Positions 6,210-11,645 of a stretch of 11,645 nt of DNA are shown here, piece by piece. Positions within the stretch are counted from its first letter, which is position 1; every line of letters starts with the position of its first letter. A program made the position numbers and the translations under genes. The notes beneath the pieces were generated by a model. It was not told the origin of the DNA and ran no database searches. It saw only the letters and a program-made list of their open reading frames with translations. The DNA comes from Bacteroidaceae bacterium (lineage in GTDB: Bacteria; Bacteroidota; Bacteroidia; Bacteroidales; Bacteroidaceae). Where the stretch lies: the NCBI GenBank assembly GCA_016292545.1, contig JAEDIG010000074.1, positions 1 through 11,645 of the forward strand. Direction: 5' to 3'.

Positions 6210-7979
6210 TTACTTGGCAGCTTCGGGGAGTGCAATTTGCAGGCAGAGTTCGTCGAGCTGCTTCTGGTCGAGTGTGCCGGGGGCATCCAGCATCACATCG
6301 CGTCCGCTGTTGTTCTTGGGGAAGGCAATGCAGTCGCGGATGCTGTCGAGGCCGGCAAACAGACTCACCCATCGGTCGAGGCCATAGGCAAGGCCGCCAT
6401 GAGGAGGTGCACCATACTTGAAGGCGTTCATCAGGAAACCAAACTGCTGCTGTGCCTTTTCGGGCGTGAAGCCCAGGATTTCAAACATCTTTGCCTGAAG
6501 CTGCTGGTCGTGGATACGGATGCTGCCGCCGCCCACCTCTACACCGTTGCACACCATGTCGTAGGCATCGGCACGCACGGCTGCTGGATCGGTGTCGAGC
6601 AGGGGGATGTCTTCGCTCTTGGGATGGGTGAAGGGATGGTGCATGGCCATGAGGCGGCCTTCCTCCTCGCTCCATTCAAACATGGGGAAGTCCACCACCC
6701 ACAGGAGCGAGAACTTGTTCTTGTCGCGCAGTCCCATGCGGCTGCCCATTTCCAGACGGAGCTCGCACAGTTGCTTTCTCACCTTCATGGCATCGTCGCC
6801 GCTGAGGATAAGGATGAGGTCGCCGGGTTTGGCGTTCATCTTTTCCTTCAGTTGTCCGAGCACCTCGGGTGTATAGAACTTGTCTACGCTGCTCTTCACG
6901 CTTCCGTCGGGTTGCACACGTGCATATACGAGACCCTTGGCTCCCACCTGCGGACGCTTCACGAAGTCGGTCAGCTGGTCGATTTGCTTGCGTGTGTATA
7001 CTGCCTGCCCTTCGGCGCAGATGCCTCCGATGTAGGCGGCATCGTTGAACACAGAGAATTCTCCCGTGCCGCGGAGCGTGTCCATCAGTTCCACAAAGGT
7101 CATGCCAAAGCGTGTGTCCGGCTTGTCGGAACCATACAGGCGCATGGCATCGGCCCATGTCATGCGGGGGAAATCTTCGGTTATCTCCACGCCCCTGAGG
7201 GTGCGGAACAGATGCTTGGCCATGCCTTCGAAAAGCTGGATGATGTCCTCCTGCTGAACGAACGACATCTCGCAGTCGATCTGAGTGAATTCGGGTTGGC
7301 GGTCGGCACGCAGGTCTTCGTCGCGGAAACACTTTACAATCTGGAAGTATCGGTCCATGCCGGCCACCATCAGCAACTGCTTCAGTGTCTGCGGGCTTTG
7401 GGGCAGGGCATAGAACTGTCCGGGATTCATTCGGCTGGGTACCACGAAGTCGCGTGCGCCCTCGGGAGTGGAACCGATGAGCATGGGGGTTTCAATCTCC
7501 AGGAACCCTTTGCTGTCGAGATAGCGGCGCACCTCCATAGTCATGCGGTGGCGGAGTTCGATATTGCTCCGCACGGCTTGGCGTCGCAGGTCCAGATAGC
7601 GGTATTTCATGCGAATGTCGTCGCCGCCGTCGGTGTTGTCCTCGATGGTGAACGGGGGTGTCACACTTTCGTTCAGCACATTGAGCGACTGGGCGATGAT
7701 TTCAATCTCGCCCGTGGGCAGGTGGTTGTTCTTGCTCTCTCGTTCACACACTGTGCCCGTGAGCTGAATCACGTATTCACGCCCCAGCTTGTTGGCGCGC
7801 TCGCACAATGTGGCATCTTTTTCTTCGTTGAAGACAATCTGGGTGATGCCATAGCGGTCGCGCAGGTCGACGAATGTCATGCCGCCCATCTTGCGCACAC
7901 GCTGTACCCATCCTGCCAATGTAACTTCGCTTCCGGCATCGGCCAGGCGCAGCTCTCCACATGTTTTGGTTCTGTACAT
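6210..7979 (-). CDS. aspS: Aspartyl-tRNA synthetase
   Basis: 589 residues, full length for a bacterial class II AspRS, which charges tRNA-Asp with aspartate in the cytoplasm. The N-terminal OB-fold anticodon-binding domain shows GWVQRVRKMGGMTFVDLRD (23-41). Motif 1 includes FLEIETPML (159-167). QSPQTLKQLLM (194-204) and FRDEDLRADRQPEFTQID (218-235, motif 2) form the active site. The bacterial GAD insertion spans roughly 290-410. Motif 3 is GLAYGLDRWVSLFAG (529-543), followed by SIRDCIAFPKNNSGRDVMLD (546-565), a variant I associate with Bacteroidales. Position 31 is Met, not the His I recall from non-discriminating enzymes, which weakly favours a tRNA-Asp-specific enzyme. The ATG at 7979 is well placed just before the OB fold. 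The 85 nt between it and the tRNA terminator must hold its promoter, but no exact minus-strand TAnnTTTG is visible there. Confidence 0.97.
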   Translation of the reverse strand: MYRTKTCGELRLADAGSEVTLAGWVQRVRKMGGMTFVDLRDRYGITQIVFNEEKDATLCERANKLGREYVIQLTGTVCERESKNNHLPTGEIEIIAQSLNVLNESVTPPFTIEDNTDGGDDIRMKYRYLDLRRQAVRSNIELRHRMTMEVRRYLDSKGFLEIETPMLIGSTPEGARDFVVPSRMNPGQFYALPQSPQTLKQLLMVAGMDRYFQIVKCFRDEDLRADRQPEFTQIDCEMSFVQQEDIIQLFEGMAKHLFRTLRGVEITEDFPRMTWADAMRLYGSDKPDTRFGMTFVELMDTLRGTGEFSVFNDAAYIGGICAEGQAVYTRKQIDQLTDFVKRPQVGAKGLVYARVQPDGSVKSSVDKFYTPEVLGQLKEKMNAKPGDLILILSGDDAMKVRKQLCELRLEMGSRMGLRDKNKFSLLWVVDFPMFEWSEEEGRLMAMHHPFTHPKSEDIPLLDTDPAAVRADAYDMVCNGVEVGGGSIRIHDQQLQAKMFEILGFTPEKAQQQFGFLMNAFKYGAPPHGGLAYGLDRWVSLFAGLDSIRDCIAFPKNNSGRDVMLDAPGTLDQKQLDELCLQIALPEAAK

Positions 7980-8064
7980 AGTTGTATCTCTAACGGTTAT
8001 GTTTGTACTTTACTTTCTCAGCCTTCCTCGTTCTGCAGATGCGTTGTGTGGCGCAGTGGGAACG

Positions 8065-8104
8065 AAAAAAGAGAAGGGATGCCGTTGCGGGTCATCCCTT
8101 CTCT
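8065..8104 (-). terminator. Intrinsic terminator of the tRNA-Lys unit
   Basis: On the minus strand AGAGAAGGGATG (8104-8093) pairs perfectly over 12 bp with CATCCCTTCTCT (8081-8070) around an 11-nt loop and runs straight into six T residues (A run at 8065-8070 on plus). It begins 4 nt after the 3' end of the second tRNA, so it ends the tRNA transcript before aspS. Confidence 0.92.
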
Positions 8105-8108
8105 TCTG

Positions 8109-8181
8109 TACGCCCTCAGGGGCTCGAACCCTGGACCCATTGATTAAGAGTCAATTGCTCTACCAACTGAGCTAAGGACGC
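8109..8181 (-). tRNA. tRNA-Lys (anticodon CTT), promoter-distal copy
   Basis: 73 nt without an encoded CCA. The minus strand folds as a cloverleaf: acceptor GCGTCCT with AGGGCGT and discriminator A; D arm GCTC-AGTTGGTA-GAGC; anticodon stem ATTGA/TCAAT with loop CTCTTAA, so anticodon CTT reads AAG lysine codons; variable GGGTC; T arm CAGGG-TTCGAGC-CCCTG. The first acceptor pair is G1-U72, a wobble pair rather than the usual G-C, and position 4-69 is also a G-U type pair. It is identical over all 73 nt to the copy at 8205-8277. Confidence 0.96.
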
Positions 8182-8204
8182 ATCCGTGTAAAAGCTTTTC
8201 CTTG

Positions 8205-8277
8205 TACGCCCTCAGGGGCTCGAACCCTGGACCCATTGATTAAGAGTCAATTGCTCTACCAACTGAGCTAAGGACGC
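8205..8277 (-). tRNA. tRNA-Lys (anticodon CTT), promoter-proximal copy
   Basis: Identical in all 73 positions to the second copy, from which it is separated by 23 nt. It has the same cloverleaf, anticodon CTT in loop CTCTTAA, no encoded CCA and the same G1-U72 wobble end. It lies about 20 nt downstream of the predicted transcription start of the promoter at 8299-8330, and both copies should be cut from one short precursor ending at the terminator 8065-8104. Exact identity suggests recent duplication or gene conversion to raise tRNA-Lys dosage. Confidence 0.96.
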
Positions 8278-8298
8278 TTGCTTTTCGTTTTGCGAGTG

Positions 8299-8330
8299 CA
8301 AAGGTATAGACTTTTTGCGAAATGACCAAA
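8299..8330 (-). promoter_or_regulatory. Bacteroidetes-type promoter of the tRNA-Lys unit
   Basis: Minus-strand TTTG (8330-8327) and TACCTTTG (8306-8299) match the Bacteroidetes sigma-ABfr consensus (TTTG at -33, TAnnTTTG at -7). The centre-to-centre distance is exactly 26 nt. Predicted start is near 8295, about 18 nt before the first tRNA. Confidence 0.85.
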
Positions 8331-8347
8331 TGTTTTTCTGTTTTTTT

Positions 8348-9154
8348 TTATTTTTCGTTCAATTCATACGCATCGGATGGTGTTTTACGCTTCAATATCT
8401 CAATCTTGAAATCGGTTCCGGGTATGATGCCGTAGCTCTGCAGGATGCTCTCAACCGTCTTGCGCGCCAGCTCGGGATGGTTGTTCTCCTCGCTGAGGTG
8501 GCATAGCCACACGTGGTGCAGCTTGGTGGTGGCATGGTTGGCCAGAAGCATGGCCGCGGCCTTGTTGCTGAGGTGACCTCTGTCGCTCTTTATCCTCCCT
8601 TTCAGATAGGCGGGATAGGGACCCATGTTGAGCATGTCTTCATCGTGGTTGGCTTCCAGCACCAGATAGTTTGCACGCGCCACTTCCTGTTCGATGGCCG
8701 GTGTGGCGTGCCCCACATCCGTGATGAGGCAGAAAGTGGTGCCGCCATGCTCCACCCGGTAGCCCACACAGTCGCTGCTGTCGTGGGGCACCTCGAAGGG
8801 CGTGACCGTGAGGTCGCCCACCGTCACGGCTACGGCCTTCTGCAGGAACCTCATCTTTTCGGGTGCTATGCGCCCGGCCACGGCATAGTTGCGGTTGATG
8901 CCCTGATACACCTTCTCTGTAGTATATATAGGTATGTTGAAGTCGTTGGCAAAGGCGGCCACAGCCTTGATGTGGTCGGCATGGTCGTGCGTGATGAAGA
9001 CAGCATCCAGTTCGGAGGCCTGCACGCCCATGTCGCGCAGATAGCGGCGCATGGAACGGGCACTCACACCAGCGTCTATGAGAATCCTGGTGTCTGCCGT
9101 GCAGAGAAAATAGCAGTTTCCGCTACTGCCTGAACCTAATGATACGAATTTCAT
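8348..9154 (-). CDS. MBL-fold metallohydrolase, YycJ/WalJ (VicX) type
   Basis: 268 residues, one metallo-beta-lactamase domain. The N-terminus MKFVSLGSGSSGNCYFL is the YycJ/WalJ pattern. Metal ligands are visible as THDHADH (55-61, the HxHxDH motif), H124, D146 (ITDVGH) and H219 (WLCHLS), with EANHDEDML at 167-175 and RGHLSN at 192-197 also typical of this family. WalJ-like proteins have been linked to 5'-exonuclease activity and to coordination of cell division and DNA replication in Firmicutes, where the gene sits in the walRK operon. No two-component genes are present here, so that regulatory context is absent and the role in Bacteroidales is uncertain. It has its own promoter (9178-9208), is cytoplasmic (no signal peptide) and ends 18 nt before the tRNA promoter. 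Confidence 0.9.
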   Translation of the reverse strand: MKFVSLGSGSSGNCYFLCTADTRILIDAGVSARSMRRYLRDMGVQASELDAVFITHDHADHIKAVAAFANDFNIPIYTTEKVYQGINRNYAVAGRIAPEKMRFLQKAVAVTVGDLTVTPFEVPHDSSDCVGYRVEHGGTTFCLITDVGHATPAIEQEVARANYLVLEANHDEDMLNMGPYPAYLKGRIKSDRGHLSNKAAAMLLANHATTKLHHVWLCHLSEENNHPELARKTVESILQSYGIIPGTDFKIEILKRKTPSDAYELNEK

Positions 9155-9177
9155 CTTCTTTTGGCTTATTTTTCATG

Positions 9178-9208
9178 CAAAGTTACGATTTTGCAGCCAA
9201 TCCAACAA
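9178..9208 (-). promoter_or_regulatory. Promoter of the MBL-fold gene
   Basis: Minus-strand TAACTTTG (9185-9178) fits TAnnTTTG, and TTG (9208-9206, context CTTG) lies about 26 nt upstream centre to centre. Predicted start is near 9175, about 20 nt before the ATG at 9154. The distance is right for Bacteroidetes housekeeping promoters; the -33 box is a partial match. Confidence 0.7.
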
Positions 9209-9239
9209 GTTTTGTCTGCTATTTTTGCGTGTATTTTTG

Positions 9240-11498
9240 TCAGAACGGAAGCCCCACGGCAAAATGAAGGCTGAAATCGCGGTTGAACTGCGGATGGATG
9301 ATGGGGAAGTGCCTGCGGGAGTCGGTGTAGGCGGGGTGTACGGCTTTCATGCCCCCGTCCAGTCGCAGGATGAAATAGTCGAAGTTGAGCCTGAGGCCAA
9401 GCCCGTAGCTGACGGATATCTGGCGCCAGAACGTGTCGAAGCGGAACTGCCCGCCCGGCTGGTCATCGTAGGCGCGTAGGGTCCATATATTGCCCGCGTC
9501 CACAAACACGGCTCCGTGTATCTTCCAGAACATGTGGGTGCGGTATTCGGCGTTCAGGTCGAGCTTGATGTCGCCCGTCTGGTTGATGAAGTCAATGCGT
9601 CCGTCGCTTCCGTTGTAGGTGCCGGGGCCCAGTTCCCTCACGCTCCATCCTCTCACGCTGTTGGCTCCTCCGCTGAAATAGCGTTTCTCGTAGGGCAGGA
9701 TGGTGCTGTTGCCGTAGGGGAAGGCCATGCCTGCCCCTAGATGGAGGGCAAAGGAGTTGCGGTTGTCAATCCTGAAACTCTTGGCAAAGTCGAAGTCCAG
9801 CTTCACATATTCGGCGTATGCGATGTTGAAGAGTGTATACTGGTTCTGGCTGTTCCTGGTGGCCGAAAACAGGTTACTCATGCCGTAGAGCAGGTTGCCG
9901 GCTGTTTCTATTCCCATGCGCATGGTGTAGGCATTGAGGCCGTAGTTGTTGTTGGCCGCATGCATGGGGTTGGAGTGATAGGTGAAGGTGTACCCCCATT
10001 TCATGATGAAGAGGTTCTCGTAGTTGTAGCGGAGGATGGCGTTCTTGCTGTCGGGGTCCTCCAGATAGAGCTTACGGAACGTGTCGCTTATCCAGGGCAT
10101 GAACACATAGTTGAGGTCGAGCAGGTCCACCTTGTGCTGGCGGCTGCGGTTGAGCCGGTTCCATCGGTAGCGCAGGGCTCCCGTCACCACTCGGCGGTGG
10201 AATTCCGGACGGTCCTGCGAGTCATACATGAGGCTCACCTCTGTGGTGGCTTGTGCCTTCCGGCGGAACTGGCGGCTGGCAAAGGGGAACTTGAAGTCGG
10301 GAAAGGTGATGCCCATTTCGGCGCTGTATTCGATGTAGTCCTGGTCGGTGTAGCCGTTGAGCCCTCTGATGGCTTCATAGGCGCCGCGCAGTTTCACGCT
10401 GAACAGCTCGGCACCGCGGAAGATGTTCCTGTTCTGGTAGGATGCCAGAATGGCCGCGCCCAGATCGCCCGCCGAATTGGTTCCCTCCACTTCCAGGCTT
10501 ATGCTGTTGACCCTGCTGGGCAGCAGCGAGATGCTGGCGTGGAGCATCGTGCTGTCGTATGGCTCGGGCGTGAATTTCACGTTGGTGCTCATCACTGCCC
10601 CCAGGCGCATCGTGCGTGCATAGGTGTTCTGCACGTTTGTTTCGCGGTACAGGTCGCCCTTGTGGAGCTCGTTGGCGGCCATCAGCACCTTGCTTCGTAT
10701 GCTGGGCGTGGTGCCGGGGTCGTCGCCTTGCATGAAGTCCACGTCCCCTATGTGGTACACCTGGTGCGGCTGTGGTGGTGAGAGCCTGTTCTTGCGGTAG
10801 GGGCGCAGTTCCATCTTCAGGTCCACCTGGCGGTTGCCCACCGTGGTGTCGGCTTGGAAATGGATGAAATCCTTGTGGAAGCGGTAGTATCCGTTGTCTA
10901 GCAGCAGTGTGTTCAGCCTGGCTCTTTCGGCCTCCAGCTGGTTCAGGTTGAAATTCATGCCGGGGTGGAGCAGCGACTTGTCGCCTATGCTGTCCAGCAG
11001 GGCGGCTATGCCCTTGTCCTGTATCTGGCAGTCGATGGCCCGCACCTTGTAGCAGGGACCCGGGTCGATTTCGTAGAACAGTTGGGTCTTGTGGCCCTTG
11101 GTCAGGGTAACGGTCCTCACCGAGGCGTTCAGGTAGCCTTGGTGCTGCACGGCCGCCTGCAGGTCGTACTGTGTCTTCAGGGCTGTTTGCTCGTCGTAGA
11201 TGACGGGTGCTTCGCCCAGTTTGCGCACAAAACGGTTGATGCGCTTGGTGCTGTCGGTCCCCGACAGGCAGTAGATGCCCAGAGGGGCTTTCACACAGGA
11301 GAACCACCTGTTGTTGGGGTGCTGCCTTATGTAGCCTTGGAGCCCGGTGGTCTTGAAGGAGGCGCTGTCGCTGTACAGGCTCACCTTGTCCAGCAGCGTG
11401 GCTCCTTCGGGAAGGAACTTGGCCACTGAACACGATGTGGCCGTCCCTGCAATCAGGGCCAGGACACACATGCCTCTTGCACACTTTTTACTGTTCAC
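9240..11498 (-). CDS. TamL-like BamA/TamA family outer-membrane lipoprotein (Omp85)
   Basis: 752 residues. The signal peptide (MNSKKCARGMCVLALIAGTA) ends at TSC, with Cys23 as lipidation site, followed by SVAKFLPEGATLLDKV, the start expected of Bacteroidetes lipidated TamA-like proteins. The first roughly 250 residues are POTRA-like (for example VIYDEQTALKTQYDLQAAVQ, then QGYLNASV; later NGYYRFHKDFIHFQAD). The remainder is a 16-strand-type Omp85 barrel with the conserved loop-6 motif in FSGGANSVRGW (VRGW at 615-618) and a C-terminal strand ending in Phe (FAVGLPF). It should insert or export outer-membrane proteins from the periplasmic side. The start is GTG at 11498: the frame has a TAG just upstream, and the only nearby ATG (11471) would remove the positively charged signal n-region. 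No tamB lies in the window. BamA itself is less likely because of the lipid anchor and the short POTRA region. Confidence 0.88.
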   Translation of the reverse strand: MNSKKCARGMCVLALIAGTATSCSVAKFLPEGATLLDKVSLYSDSASFKTTGLQGYIRQHPNNRWFSCVKAPLGIYCLSGTDSTKRINRFVRKLGEAPVIYDEQTALKTQYDLQAAVQHQGYLNASVRTVTLTKGHKTQLFYEIDPGPCYKVRAIDCQIQDKGIAALLDSIGDKSLLHPGMNFNLNQLEAERARLNTLLLDNGYYRFHKDFIHFQADTTVGNRQVDLKMELRPYRKNRLSPPQPHQVYHIGDVDFMQGDDPGTTPSIRSKVLMAANELHKGDLYRETNVQNTYARTMRLGAVMSTNVKFTPEPYDSTMLHASISLLPSRVNSISLEVEGTNSAGDLGAAILASYQNRNIFRGAELFSVKLRGAYEAIRGLNGYTDQDYIEYSAEMGITFPDFKFPFASRQFRRKAQATTEVSLMYDSQDRPEFHRRVVTGALRYRWNRLNRSRQHKVDLLDLNYVFMPWISDTFRKLYLEDPDSKNAILRYNYENLFIMKWGYTFTYHSNPMHAANNNYGLNAYTMRMGIETAGNLLYGMSNLFSATRNSQNQYTLFNIAYAEYVKLDFDFAKSFRIDNRNSFALHLGAGMAFPYGNSTILPYEKRYFSGGANSVRGWSVRELGPGTYNGSDGRIDFINQTGDIKLDLNAEYRTHMFWKIHGAVFVDAGNIWTLRAYDDQPGGQFRFDTFWRQISVSYGLGLRLNFDYFILRLDGGMKAVHPAYTDSRRHFPIIHPQFNRDFSLHFAVGLPF

Positions 11499-11502
11499 GG
11501 CA

Positions 11503-11510
11503 CAAAGGTA
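11503..11510 (-). promoter_or_regulatory. Candidate -7 box for the TamL-like gene
   Basis: Minus-strand TACCTTTG is a perfect TAnnTTTG and identical to the tRNA-Lys -7 box. It would start transcription near 11499, directly at the GTG start codon, giving an almost leaderless mRNA. No TTTG lies about 26 nt upstream; the closest (11526-11523) is only 18 nt away. The box may therefore be weak, activator-dependent or fortuitous. Confidence 0.4.
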
Positions 11511-11539
11511 ATACTATTTCGGCAAAAATCATCCATGTT

Positions 11540-11573
11540 TTTGCGGATTCTTCGATTATTCGTTGTATATTTG
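11540..11573 (+). promoter_or_regulatory. Promoter of the right-edge RNA methyltransferase gene
   Basis: TTTG (11540-11543) and TATATTTG (11566-11573) match the Bacteroidetes consensus with a centre distance of 28 nt. Predicted start is near 11577, about 20 nt before the ATG at 11598. It shares a 99-nt divergent spacer with the TamL-like gene. Confidence 0.7.
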
Positions 11574-11597
11574 CACCCACTTTACCCCTCATCCTAT

Positions 11598-11645
11598 ATG
11601 ATAAGCAAGGCAACAATCAAGAAAATTCATTCGCTGGAGCAGCGG
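11598..11645 (+). CDS. Probable TrmH/SpoU-family RNA 2'-O-methyltransferase, N-terminal fragment
   Basis: Only 16 codons are visible before the right edge: MISKATIKKIHSLEQR. This closely resembles the start of the Bacteroidales TrmH-like RNA methyltransferases, whose substrate-binding domain opens with a Lys-rich stretch followed by IHSL. The family transfers a methyl group from SAM to a ribose 2'-OH in rRNA or tRNA through a knotted SPOUT fold, none of which is in the window. Support comes from the well-placed promoter and ATG, and from my recollection that this gene often neighbours a BamA/TamA-like gene in Bacteroidales. The identification is tentative because of the short fragment. Confidence 0.55.
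   Translation, partial: MISKATIKKIHSLEQR

Noticed and set aside
7998..8005. Plus-strand TATGTTTG resembling a -7 box
   Set aside because: No plus-strand gene or RNA follows and no TTTG lies about 26 nt upstream; likely chance in a short spacer.
6237..8147. 636-codon plus-strand open frame opposite aspS
   Set aside because: It is fully antisense to a gene with every class II synthetase motif, has no recognisable domain and is rich in His/Val/Ala as expected from reversed coding sequence; it also runs into the tRNA terminator region.
8109..8277. The two near-adjacent 73-nt repeats as a mobile-element or CRISPR-like direct repeat
   Set aside because: Both fold as complete tRNA-Lys cloverleaves and lie between a promoter and a terminator. 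No integrase gene or attachment-site remnant is adjacent.
9741..10781. 346-codon plus-strand open frame opposite the TamL-like gene
   Set aside because: Antisense shadow; the minus frame has a lipobox, POTRA-like region and VRGW motif, while the plus frame has no recognisable feature.

Overview
The window reads as chromosomal DNA of a Bacteroidales bacterium, most likely Prevotella-like (Prevotellaceae). The evidence is the Bacteroidetes promoter consensus (TTTG, about 26 nt, then TAnnTTTG) at several genes, the absence of Shine-Dalgarno sequences, A-rich leaders, and the families present: a lipidated TamA-like Omp85 protein, DUF1080 and Gfo/Idh enzymes, and an aspartyl-tRNA synthetase with Bacteroidales-style sequence. 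No mobile element, CRISPR array or phage gene is visible. All genes but one run on the minus strand; only the fragment at the right edge is on plus.

Layout, in the direction of minus-strand transcription (right to left). The right edge holds the start of a TrmH/SpoU-type RNA methyltransferase (plus strand), divergent from a TamL-like outer-membrane assembly lipoprotein (9240-11498). Next come a YycJ/WalJ-type metallo-beta-lactamase-fold hydrolase (8348-9154) with its own promoter, a two-copy tRNA-Lys(CTT) unit with a clear promoter and intrinsic terminator (8065-8330), and aspS (6210-7979). A 353-nt AT-rich spacer with a GC-rich foldable island and a perfect hairpin follows.

The left half is the most interesting part. 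It runs tatA, a Tat-signal-bearing Gfo/Idh/MocA oxidoreductase, a DUF1080 (3-keto-disaccharide hydrolase) protein, two paralogous exported sugar-isomerase-like TIM barrels, an intrinsic terminator, tatC, and the 5' end of a GH78-type alpha-L-rhamnosidase. The families match the recently described non-classical glycan cleavage route: oxidise a sugar at C3, break the glycosidic bond by elimination/hydration of the 3-keto-glycoside, then reduce the 3-keto sugar back. All catalytic proteins carry export signals, and only the NAD(P)-dependent dehydrogenase has a twin-arginine signal. The core Tat translocase genes bracket it. My inference is a self-contained periplasmic 3-keto-glycoside module packaged with the machine that exports its cofactor-loaded dehydrogenase, plus a rhamnosidase that may supply or share substrates.

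The spacing (24-60 nt between genes from tatA to the last TIM barrel) supports one operon. An intrinsic terminator only 11 nt before the tatC start suggests that tatC and the rhamnosidase gene are expressed by read-through. Long open frames on the plus strand opposite these genes are antisense shadows and are not annotated.
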